DNA of 64,000 nt. Source: Methanobacterium_B sp963825335 (GTDB lineage: Archaea; Methanobacteriota; Methanobacteria; Methanobacteriales; Methanobacteriaceae). Made by a program: the position numbers and the translations under genes. The DNA lies in the NCBI GenBank assembly GCA_963825335.1, contig CAWGSP010000001.1:558001-622000 (forward strand), read 5' to 3'. The notes under the pieces are model-generated. The model saw only the letters and a list, made by a program, of their open reading frames with translations. It did not search any database and had not been told where the DNA came from. Positions 16,219-24,095 of this stretch are shown piece after piece (within the stretch, counting starts at the first letter, position 1; the number at the start of each line of letters is the position of its first letter).

Positions 16219-16235
16219 CCACACATAAAGTGTGG
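16219..16235 (-). promoter_or_regulatory. Inverted repeat CCACAC-N5-GTGTGG upstream of the fwd operon
   Basis: A perfect 6-bp inverted repeat with 5-bp spacer lies about 100 bp upstream of the HTH-ferredoxin start and upstream of a second TATA-like stretch (about 16190-16203). It is also about 175 bp upstream of the divergent moeA, so it could act on either gene. Its ACAC/GTGT words recur in the leader repeat at 16134-16148. Confidence 0.45.
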
Positions 16236-16409
16236 TTCAAACCTCTGTAAACCATTCAATAGGTTCAATAATGGATCTGTTAATTGAAAAAAAATAAATT
16301 TATTATAACCAAATTTCATGTAAACAATTCATTATTCTGTTGATTTTTGACATGAAGTATAATGGAATCTTTATTAAAAATAAAAAGTTATACAGTTATA
16401 GGTGTTCAT

Positions 16410-17630
16410 TTGTATCATACAAACCTTATATCAACAACAAAAACATTAAAATCAATTGAAGAAACTGTAAATGTAACTAAAACAGAAAAAATTAACCTCG
16501 AAAATGGAAATTCGAGAGTTTTAGCCCATGAAATAAAAGTATTGGTCAATGTGCCACCATTCAATAGATCTGCAATGGATGGTTATGCAGTCATTTCAGA
16601 TGATATCTCACAAGCCAGCACATCTAAACCAAAATATTTAAGGGTAGTGGATGAAATCAGTGCAGGAACTATTTCAAAACACGTTTTAAAATCAGGAGAG
16701 GCAATAAGAATAGCTACTGGTGCCCAAATGCCCACAGGTTCTGATACGGTGATCATGGAAGAGGATGTAGAATCAACGGATGATGAAATAACAATAATGT
16801 CACCGGTCACTTTCAATAAAGACGTATCACTTGTGGGTGAGGACATGAAAATGGATGATGTCATCTTATCAAAAGGCCAAATCCTCGGACCTCACCATTT
16901 AGCTGTTATAGCATCTGCTGGTTATTCCGAAATAACTGTATTCAAAAAACCAGAAGTGGGGATTATTATTACTGGAAACGAATTAACCGAACCATCTATG
17001 GATCTCAAACCAGGAATGATAATTAATTCGAATAAATATGCTTTAAAAGGTGTTGTTGAAGATAGTATGGCAAATGTCCATATTACACAGTGCCCAGACG
17101 ACATTGATCAGCTCACAGATCATATAAAAGAAGCTGTACTAAAATATGATGCCGTTATCACAACTGGAGGAACTGCCATTAGCAAAGGGGATTTGATTGT
17201 TGAAGTAGTTGATAGGCTTGGAGATGTTCTGATACACGGAGTTTCAATAAAACCCGGAAAACCATTCGGTTTTGGAATCATAGATCATACTCCAATATTT
17301 ATGCTCTCAGGATATCCTGTTGCAGTAGCTGTTCAGTACGATATATTTGTTCGGAGTCATATCATGAAAATGCAGAATATCAATAAAAAAATAAAGTTGA
17401 TAAAAACTGTCGTAGGATCAGATGTGAGATCATCTAAGGACAAATATAATGTTATAAGGGCAAATTTCAAAGAGGATAGTAATGTTGTTTATCCATTAAA
17501 AACTAAAGCAGGCATTAATAAATCCATATTAATGTCCAACTGTTATATTATTGCTGAAGAGGGTATTGGTAAAATTAGAAAGGGTGAGGAGTGTATGGTT
17601 TTGAAATACAGCTCACTTAAGGTGTGCTAA
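16410..17630 (+). CDS. moeA: Molybdopterin molybdenumtransferase MoeA
   Basis: The protein of about 406 residues has MoeA landmarks: 'VPPFNRSAMDGYAV' near residue 45, 'GEAIRIATGAQMPTGSDTVIMEEDV', the MoCF-biosynthesis motif 'ITTGGTAISKGD' and 'KPGKPFGFG', and a C-terminal domain IV. MoeA inserts molybdate (or tungstate in methanogens) into adenylylated molybdopterin. An ATG at 16362 has no ribosome site and would add 16 unusual residues; AGGTG lies five bases before the TTG at 16410, from which the protein reads in register with MoeA N-termini. It is divergent from the fwd operon and shares its promoter region. Confidence 0.93.
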   Translation: MYHTNLISTTKTLKSIEETVNVTKTEKINLENGNSRVLAHEIKVLVNVPPFNRSAMDGYAVISDDISQASTSKPKYLRVVDEISAGTISKHVLKSGEAIRIATGAQMPTGSDTVIMEEDVESTDDEITIMSPVTFNKDVSLVGEDMKMDDVILSKGQILGPHHLAVIASAGYSEITVFKKPEVGIIITGNELTEPSMDLKPGMIINSNKYALKGVVEDSMANVHITQCPDDIDQLTDHIKEAVLKYDAVITTGGTAISKGDLIVEVVDRLGDVLIHGVSIKPGKPFGFGIIDHTPIFMLSGYPVAVAVQYDIFVRSHIMKMQNINKKIKLIKTVVGSDVRSSKDKYNVIRANFKEDSNVVYPLKTKAGINKSILMSNCYIIAEEGIGKIRKGEECMVLKYSSLKVC

Positions 17631-17857
17631 TATTATTTAAATAATATAAAAAATTATATTTCTACAACTGAAAAATTATTTCGATCAACTATACATATAA
17701 TATCGATCTTCTTTTTTAGCTTAATATACATAAGATGAGTATTCTATCAATCACATATATCCTTTCATCATATGTTTAATTAGCATTATAAATTTAATCA
17801 ACGATTAATAATTTAATATTCAATAAGTTTAATACTTGTACAGAGAAGGGAGTCTAA

Positions 17858-18568
17858 ATGAAGATCATAGCAGTTGTTGGAACTAAAAACACTGGCAAAA
17901 CTACTTTAGTTACTAAAATTGTCAGTGAACTAGTAAAAAGGGGATTTGAGGTTGGAACTATCAAACATTCACATCATGTCTTTGACAGGTCTGATCGGGA
18001 CACAGGAAAGCATAAGCAAGCAGGGGCCCAAATCGTAGCAGGTATGGGTGAAGAAACTTTCTTGACCATGAAGGCAGGATTGGACCTAGAAAATGTTTTG
18101 AGCATGATGAACTTCATCGAAAATCTTGATTTCGTGATATTAGAGGGGTTTAAAACTTCAAAATATGCTAAAATATCCACTTCTGATTTTAAAGACGAAT
18201 ATACTATTGCTAATGTTAATGTAATGGAAATAACTGATTTAGAACTGAAATCATTGGTAGATCTTTTAGATGAGAGGAGTTTTGGAATGATCAAGTATCT
18301 TAACTGTAAAAAATGTGGTTTTACCAGTTGTGAGGAATTTGTTGATGCCAAGATCGGAGGTGATCCCGAGGCAGTTTTATGTAAATCAGAATCAGATGAG
18401 GTGCTGTTAAAAGTTGACGACCATATGATACCTTTAAATCCATTTGTTCGGAGTTTTGTAAAGGAAACAGTATTGGGAATGGTTAAGTCATTAAAAACCG
18501 ATGAATTCGGGGTTAACCAGTTTGAGAAGGTTGAACTTTTGGTAAGAGATGATCATGATAGAAACTAA
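17858..18568 (+). CDS. mobB: MobB-like GTPase with C-terminal cysteine domain
   Basis: Residues 1-140 are MobB: a P-loop 'GTKNTGKTTLVTKIV' and the family block 'VGTIKHSHHVFDRSDRDTGKH', followed by 'AGAQIVAG' and 'VILEGFK'. MobB aids attachment of a nucleotide to molybdopterin. The extra C-terminal region (from about residue 145) begins 'LNCKKCGFTSCEEF' and has another cysteine in 'AVLCKSE', resembling the small four-cysteine Fe-S domain found in several archaeal cofactor proteins. Total length 236 is longer than bacterial MobB (about 170). The last 20 bp overlap moaA, so translation is coupled. Confidence 0.9.
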   Translation: MKIIAVVGTKNTGKTTLVTKIVSELVKRGFEVGTIKHSHHVFDRSDRDTGKHKQAGAQIVAGMGEETFLTMKAGLDLENVLSMMNFIENLDFVILEGFKTSKYAKISTSDFKDEYTIANVNVMEITDLELKSLVDLLDERSFGMIKYLNCKKCGFTSCEEFVDAKIGGDPEAVLCKSESDEVLLKVDDHMIPLNPFVRSFVKETVLGMVKSLKTDEFGVNQFEKVELLVRDDHDRN

Positions 18569-19508
18569 CCCAACTAGAAAAGTGACCGACACATTTAACA
18601 GGCCTTTAATATCGCTTAGAATATCAATCACTAACCGATGCAATGTGAGATGTTTTTACTGCCACCACGACGGTATAGTTCCACAAGACTATGAAATGTC
18701 ACCCAATGAGATAAAAAAAATTGTTGAAGTAGCCAAGGAAATAGGAATAGAAAAAATCCGGCTCTCTGGTGGCGAGCCATTGATAAGAAATGATATAGTG
18801 GATATAGTATCTAAAATATCATCGGTTGGTTTTCGTGACATATCTCTAACAACAAATGGTACGCTTCTAGGTAAATATGCAGAAGATCTGTATAACGCAG
18901 GACTGACTCGTGTTAACGTCAGTTTTGATACTTTAAATCCTAAAACATATTTATTCATTACCAAAAGGAATTATATGGAATTAGCTAAAGAAGGCATAAA
19001 ACTAGCTGTGAAAGCTGGCCTTAATCCCGTTAAAGTAAATATGGTCATCATGAAGGGGATAAATGACTGTGAGATCTGGGACATGTTCAACTTTTGCAAT
19101 GAAAACGGTGCAATACTGCAGCTTATCGAACTTTTAAAAACTGAAGACAATCAAGACTCTGAATTTTTTGATGAATACCACTATGACATGGCTGAACTCG
19201 AAGATGAACTGAATAAAATATCCAGTGATGTTAAAACAAGAAAATTCATGCAAGACAGGAAGAAGTACTTTGTTGAGGGCGGAGAGATCGAAATAGTGAG
19301 ACCAATGGACAATACAGAATTCTGTAAAAACTGTACCCGGCTTAGAATCACCCCCGATGGAAAAATTAAACCATGTCTTCTCAAAAATGATAATTTGGTT
19401 GATATTATAGAACCTATGCGCAGAGGATTTTCAAACTTAGAGCTTAAAAAAGTGTTTTTAAAGGCTATAGAAAAGAGGGAACCTTACTTCATAGACAATA
19501 AATGTTGA
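18549..19508 (+). CDS. moaA: GTP 3',8-cyclase MoaA
   Basis: This radical SAM enzyme of 319 residues starts molybdopterin synthesis. The SAM cluster motif is 'CNVRCFYCHHDG' near residue 29. The second, substrate-side cluster is formed by cysteines in 'FCKNCTRLRITPDGKIKPCL' near residue 257, as in MoaA; the C-terminus lacks the usual double-glycine tail of bacterial enzymes. The ATG at 18549 overlaps mobB; an ATG at 18555 is an alternative. moaA and mobB form one transcription unit. Confidence 0.94.
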   Translation: MIMIETNPTRKVTDTFNRPLISLRISITNRCNVRCFYCHHDGIVPQDYEMSPNEIKKIVEVAKEIGIEKIRLSGGEPLIRNDIVDIVSKISSVGFRDISLTTNGTLLGKYAEDLYNAGLTRVNVSFDTLNPKTYLFITKRNYMELAKEGIKLAVKAGLNPVKVNMVIMKGINDCEIWDMFNFCNENGAILQLIELLKTEDNQDSEFFDEYHYDMAELEDELNKISSDVKTRKFMQDRKKYFVEGGEIEIVRPMDNTEFCKNCTRLRITPDGKIKPCLLKNDNLVDIIEPMRRGFSNLELKKVFLKAIEKREPYFIDNKC

Positions 19509-19923
19509 GTTTCTCAACTAGATAAATAAAAGAAACAAGTGAGTAAAATTTTTTTAAAATTAAAAACACATCCATGTGAATAGGAAATAGGATTTTTTTA
19601 GGATTTCCATACAGTAAAATATTTCATCAGTAGAAATTCCATTACAAAACTTCAAACATATCTACTTGGCCCTTCTAATAAAATATTCAATATTTGAATC
19701 GAATATTATTTAAATGGAAATTAATCGAATAATATCCAGTTTAACACATTTATAAACTTTCACTTAACTGTACATTCATTATAATTTCTGAATTTCAAAG
19801 ATGTGTTTGAAATGAATGATGCTGTTTTAAGTATTTTACCCTTACTCTTAAAAATATATTGTAGCAAGTTAAGAATAGTAACTACAACATTTCATTTATT
19901 AAAAATTTCGGAGGATGATGAAT
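19509..19923. other. 415-bp gap with inverted repeat AATATTC-N12-GAATATT
   Basis: No coding frame is seen. At 19682-19688 and 19701-19707 there is a perfect 7-bp inverted repeat with a 12-bp spacer, followed by the related 'ATCGAATAATAT' near 19725. It lies about 220 bp before the next gene, far for an archaeal operator, unless an unannotated transcript starts there. Confidence 0.3.
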
Positions 19924-20247
19924 TTGTCAAATGAAGAATCAAGCCAGAAAATACCCAAACACTACATGAATATACGGGAACGATATGAGGAATATGGTGA
20001 AGTCTTGAGTGAGTTAGGTCGTGTTGTAAAGAATGCAGGACCTATTGACGAAAAATCATCACAGTTAATACAGCTTGCAGCAGCAGCTGCCATCAGATCG
20101 GAAGGTGCTGTTCACAGCCACGCTAGACGTGCCATGGAACAAGGAGCAACTTCGGAAGAAATTTATCAAACTCTGCTACTACTCACAAGTACAATAGGTT
20201 TTCCTAATGTCGCAGCAGCTGTTTCATGGGTGGAAGACCTTTTTTAA
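19924..20247 (+). CDS. Carboxymuconolactone decarboxylase/AhpD-family small protein
   Basis: The helical protein of about 107 residues carries the CMD/AhpD block 'LIQLAAAAAIRSEGAVHSHARRAMEQGATSEEI'-type region (split here: helix 'SSQLIQLAAAAAIRSEGAV', then 'HSHARRAMEQGATSEEIYQ'). In AhpD-type peroxidase partners the first helix carries C-x-x-C; here there is 'SEGAVHSH' and no cysteine at all, so thiol redox activity is excluded. A GGAGG lies directly against the ATGs at 19915 and 19918, too close for them, but nine bases before the TTG at 19924, which I take as the start. The function is unknown. It stands before fdhD, 89 bp apart. Confidence 0.8.
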   Translation: MSNEESSQKIPKHYMNIRERYEEYGEVLSELGRVVKNAGPIDEKSSQLIQLAAAAAIRSEGAVHSHARRAMEQGATSEEIYQTLLLLTSTIGFPNVAAAVSWVEDLF

Positions 20248-20336
20248 GAAATTATATAAATATCAACCTAATCCTTTAAATTTGATACTGACTGATAACC
20301 AAAAAACAGGAATACACAGTTTTGGAGGTAAATAAT

Positions 20337-21086
20337 TTGGACATGTATAAACAAGTGAATGCAATAAGATTTGAAGGAAAACCCTCTGAAGTTATAGAAT
20401 CGGTTGTAAACGATGAAGAAATTCAGCTAAATATAAACAACAGCATTTCAAGGACATTTTCAATAAGTCCTAATTCCCTGAAGGAATTTACTACAGGATA
20501 TTTACTTGGGGAAGGATTGATAGGATCTGTTGACAACATCACCGATATTAACATAGAAGAAAATCGTATCCAAGTTGAAATTGACCTTGTGGATTTCGAT
20601 ATCAGGAAAGAGTTAGTTGTGGGATCTGATTGTTTTGGGGGTTGGAGAACTAAGATAGAATTTGTTGGTAAAGTTGAATCAAATTTCACCATAACCAAAG
20701 AAGTTCTAACAGAAGCTTTCAAAAGATTAAAGGAAGAAGCCAAGGTATGGGAAGAGACTGGAGGCACTCATATCGCGGCTCTGGTTTGTGGCGATAAATT
20801 TTTAGCAATTGAAGATGTGAGCAGACATGTCGCAGTTGATAAAGTAATAGGTGCCGGAGCAATAAACAACTACGATTTTTCTGAAAGTTTCATAGTTTAC
20901 AGTGGCAGGATGCCAGCTGATATGTTAATAAAGGTTGCCCGATTAGGTATCCCCATAATAGCATCCAATGCCGCACCAACTTCTTCAGGTGTTTCTGTTG
21001 CTGAACAGGCCCGAGTTACAATGATAGGGTTTGCGAGGGGAAACAGATTCAATATATACACCCACCCGCACAGAATATCCTTATAA
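20337..21086 (+). CDS. fdhD: FdhD-family sulfur carrier for Mo/W enzyme maturation
   Basis: The protein (about 249 residues) matches FdhD: 'LKEFTTGYLLGEGLI', 'GGTHIAAL', 'EDVSRHVAVDKVIGAGAINN', 'YSGRMPADMLIKVARLGIPIIASNAAPTSSGV' in fragments, and the closing 'FARGNRFNIYTHPHRI'. FdhD passes sulfur from a cysteine desulfurase to the bis-pyranopterin cofactor, needed for formate dehydrogenase and probably formylmethanofuran dehydrogenase. The redox loop that is C-x-x-C in E. coli reads 'GSDCFGGW' here, with one cysteine only. GGAGGT lies at 20324-20329, so the start is the TTG at 20337 (or ATG 20343), not the TTG at 20322. Confidence 0.92.
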   Translation: MDMYKQVNAIRFEGKPSEVIESVVNDEEIQLNINNSISRTFSISPNSLKEFTTGYLLGEGLIGSVDNITDINIEENRIQVEIDLVDFDIRKELVVGSDCFGGWRTKIEFVGKVESNFTITKEVLTEAFKRLKEEAKVWEETGGTHIAALVCGDKFLAIEDVSRHVAVDKVIGAGAINNYDFSESFIVYSGRMPADMLIKVARLGIPIIASNAAPTSSGVSVAEQARVTMIGFARGNRFNIYTHPHRISL

Positions 21087-21117
21087 ATTATTTTTTAACA
21101 AAAAAAATTGGTATGAA

Positions 21118-21702
21118 CTATTCTAACACAGTATGTCTCTTCTTCAAATCATCCTCTGTCTTTCCAAGTACATCCATGAGTTGGGCAATAAGTGCATCCA
21201 GGAATATTAGGGTCGAAACCTCGAATAATGTCCCTAATGGAGATAATGAAAGATGTTTACCGTCCATTTGCCTTTTTATATAATTCTTTTCACTGTCAAC
21301 TTTGGTCCTGCCTTTAATGTGTATAACAAGATCTGCCATTTTTCCCAGTGTAGATTCATTGTAAGATGTTACTGCAACGATTTTTGCTCCTTTCTCTTTG
21401 GCTGTTCTTGCTGTGGTTATGATATAACTGGTTTCTCCAGAGCCTGAGATAGCCAAAAGACAATCCTCATTACTTATAGCCGGTGTTATTGTTTCTCCAA
21501 CTACGTAAACACTTATACCTAAGTGCATTAAACGCATTGCAAATGCCCTCGCAACAAGACCAGACCTTCCCTGTCCAAGAAGGAAAACATTCTTTGACGA
21601 TGTCAAAATATCCATCATTTCTTTTACACTATCTTTATCAGTTTCAGCAGAAACTACCCGCACATTTTCCACTATTTCATCTATTGCATCGTTTAAAATC
21701 AT
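21118..21702 (-). CDS. hxlB: 6-phospho-3-hexuloisomerase
   Basis: The 194-residue SIS-domain protein has 'LLGQGRSGLVARAFAMRLMHLG' near residue 41 and 'AISGSGETSYIITTA', both typical of the hexuloisomerase PHI. In archaea without the oxidative pentose pathway, HPS/PHI run in reverse to make ribulose 5-phosphate from fructose 6-phosphate. The partner hexulose-6-phosphate synthase is not adjacent. An AGGTGA ribosome site precedes the ATG. It is convergent with fdhD and divergent from the HTH-PBP regulator. Confidence 0.93.
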   Translation of the reverse strand: MILNDAIDEIVENVRVVSAETDKDSVKEMMDILTSSKNVFLLGQGRSGLVARAFAMRLMHLGISVYVVGETITPAISNEDCLLAISGSGETSYIITTARTAKEKGAKIVAVTSYNESTLGKMADLVIHIKGRTKVDSEKNYIKRQMDGKHLSLSPLGTLFEVSTLIFLDALIAQLMDVLGKTEDDLKKRHTVLE

Positions 21703-21925
21703 TTGTTCACCTTAAATTAAAGAGTTATAACTTTTTATAAATGTCTACTATTGACTCTTAATTAACCATTAAATAAACTTTTCAACCAAATATAATTTTA
21801 ATAGGTGATATATTATATTTATACAGTTCTTGTTACAGTTCGGAATTATTTTCATATGAAAATTTGGATAAAATTTATAGTAGCGAAATTGTTGATGATT
21901 AAATGTTTTCAAAATAGTGATAACA

Positions 21926-22789
21926 ATGAAGTACAATCCGAAACCTAATATTATTATTGATCAACATGAATTCAGTTACAAATTCTTTGAAACACTGCAA
22001 TGCGTTTCAAAAACATGGTCCCAAAGGGAAGCTGCTAAAATGCTTGGAATTGCGCATGCAGTTCTAAACCGCCGCATTAAAAAAGCCGAAGATGAACTAG
22101 GAATAAGGATAGTAGAAACTACCGGAGCTGGCTCTGGTTTGACTGATTTCGGTTATAAATTGCTTGAAAAATACCAAAAGTATGTAAAACGGCTAGAAGA
22201 TCGTTCTAAACCCGTTATTTGTGGAGGATATATTTCGGCCGGTTTGATGGAAGTTTTAGCAAAGGAATATCATCTTGATGCAGATGTTTATCAAACTAAC
22301 GATGAAAGTGCTCTTGAATTAGCACGGAAGGATATGGTAGACATTCTTACACTCGACGATCCTGTGCGGGCATTTTTATATGATCTAGATTTAACACCCG
22401 TTGCATATGATCACCTCGTGATGGTGTCTAAAAACCAGACACATGTTAATGTTCTGAGCGAGCTCAATGGGAAAAACTTTTTGGAAGTACCAGGTTCATC
22501 ACAGCGGTTGGCTTGGAACAGCATGGATAATATGGATATCAATTATGAAATAGTAAATTTAGCAACATCCCCCTATAATGCACTAAAAACTGTTAAAAAT
22601 TGTGATGAACTCTACACATTTCTGAATAGTAGTTTTATAGATGGTTCAAATATTTTAAGGGATCAGACCAAACATTTGATAAGCCTTGTACTGTGCAATA
22701 CCGAAGATGTAGCTTTGAAAAATTTTGTTGATTTCATTCATGGAAATGGGCAGAAAATTGTTGAAAATTGCGGTTTTGAGAGGATATAA
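21926..22789 (+). CDS. HTH regulator with molybdate-binding-protein-like domain
   Basis: Residues about 15-85 are a ModE/LysR-type winged helix ('SQREAAKMLGIAHAVLNRRIKKAEDELG', wing 'GAGSGLTDFG'). Residues about 95-285 resemble the PBP-like ligand domain found fused to such HTHs ('CGGYISAGLMEVLAKEYH', 'DMVDILTLDDP', 'LVMVSKN', 'GSSQRLAW'). By analogy with COG1910-type domains the ligand may be molybdate or tungstate. The start is either the GTG at 21917 or the ATG at 21926; the ATG seems better. It is upstream of a PfkB kinase, with a 120-bp gap. Possible targets are the cofactor genes nearby. Confidence 0.78.
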   Translation: MKYNPKPNIIIDQHEFSYKFFETLQCVSKTWSQREAAKMLGIAHAVLNRRIKKAEDELGIRIVETTGAGSGLTDFGYKLLEKYQKYVKRLEDRSKPVICGGYISAGLMEVLAKEYHLDADVYQTNDESALELARKDMVDILTLDDPVRAFLYDLDLTPVAYDHLVMVSKNQTHVNVLSELNGKNFLEVPGSSQRLAWNSMDNMDINYEIVNLATSPYNALKTVKNCDELYTFLNSSFIDGSNILRDQTKHLISLVLCNTEDVALKNFVDFIHGNGQKIVENCGFERI

Positions 22790-22911
22790 ATCTGATTCGA
22801 TGTACAGCATTAAACATACTGGGACCTTTTTAATCATTATCAAATAATTTGATTAGAATATCTAGGTTAATTTTAAATATTTTCAAAATTATACATATGG
22901 CGGGTGATTGA

Positions 22912-23826
22912 TTGAGCAATAAAACAGATTTACTAGCTATTGGACACACTGCATTTGACTACATAATACAAGTAGGTGAATTCCCTCAACTTAATTCTTC
23001 AACATCAATAAAACGGATGCAAACTTTATTCGGCGGTGCTGCAGCAAACGTAGCAGTTGTTGCATCGAATTTAGGACTCAAATCTTCGCTTGTGTCTGCT
23101 GTGGGTAATGATTTTCCAGGATCCAAATACAATAAACAACTGCTTGAATTGGGTATAGACACAGAAGATATGATATACCTAGAAAACGAAAAAACGCCCA
23201 CTGCATTTGTTTTAACAGATTCATCAGATGATCAGATAAGTTACTTTTATTGGGGAGCAGCTGCTTGTTTTAAAACAACAGACCCCCCATACAAAGCTAT
23301 TGAAAAAGCAGGAGCGGTGCATTTGGCCACAGGAGATCCTGGTTTTAATAGAAGGTCCGGAAATGTTGCCCATGAAGCAGGAAAGCTTATTTCATTTGAT
23401 CCAGGACAAGATCTTCACATGTACTCTAAAGAAGAACTCAAATCTGTTTTAAAGATCTGTGATATACTGTTCGGTAACCATCACGAAATAAAAAGGATTT
23501 TAGAATCTATTAAGATGAATCCAACAGAGTTAAGGAATTTTGGACCGGAAATAGTTGTTACAACCTATGGTAAAGACGGGAGTACTATTATCACAGATAA
23601 AGAAATTAAGATCGATGCAATAGTAAGGGACCCAGTTGACCCAACAGGAGCAGGAGATTCTTATCGTGCAGGATTTTTAACAGCATATCTTCAAGGTAAA
23701 GATCTTGAGTACTGTGGAAAATTCGCATCATCTGTATCATCTTTTATTGTAGAAGCCGAAGGATGTCAAACTAATGTTCCCAATATAACAATGGTCAAGG
23801 AGCGAATGGACAAGAAATGGAAATAG
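22912..23826 (+). CDS. PfkB-family carbohydrate/nucleoside kinase
   Basis: The 304-residue protein has both PfkB signatures: the N-terminal 'GGAAANVAVVASNLGL' near residue 41 and the C-terminal 'DPTGAGDSYRAGFL' near residue 242 with the catalytic aspartate. Substrates of archaeal members range from ribose and nucleosides to fructose 6-phosphate; it resembles the broad nucleoside kinase of Methanocaldococcus more than phosphofructokinase, but this is a weak judgement. The start is a TTG at 22912 with GGGTGAT upstream. Confidence 0.9.
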   Translation: MSNKTDLLAIGHTAFDYIIQVGEFPQLNSSTSIKRMQTLFGGAAANVAVVASNLGLKSSLVSAVGNDFPGSKYNKQLLELGIDTEDMIYLENEKTPTAFVLTDSSDDQISYFYWGAAACFKTTDPPYKAIEKAGAVHLATGDPGFNRRSGNVAHEAGKLISFDPGQDLHMYSKEELKSVLKICDILFGNHHEIKRILESIKMNPTELRNFGPEIVVTTYGKDGSTIITDKEIKIDAIVRDPVDPTGAGDSYRAGFLTAYLQGKDLEYCGKFASSVSSFIVEAEGCQTNVPNITMVKERMDKKWK

Positions 23827-24095
23827 TTATGGATATGATTTATTCGTATGACTAAATAGAAAATCTATTAAAATATAAGAAGGTTAATTAATAGTATCAT
23901 TCGACATAATGATCTTTGGTTTGTTTCATCTTTAACGATACCTATTTTTATGTTGAGCATAAATTAAAATCATAATTTTAATGTTATGAAGCTATTTTTC
24001 TCAAAAGCTTCAGATGATTTGGATATTCAGAACTTGAAAGCACTGAGCAAATCAAACCTTTGCAGATTAAATTAAAAAAAGAACACGGTGATTCT

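Noticed and set aside
15672..16319. Longer 215-residue version of the HTH-ferredoxin
   Set aside because: The extra 66 residues are hydrophobic, AT-driven and cover the promoter and inverted repeats; the ATG at 16121 has the ribosome site.
23827..24095. TPP riboswitch before thiC
   Set aside because: The conserved CUGAGA and GG-x-ACCUG core elements could not be found in the 270-bp leader.
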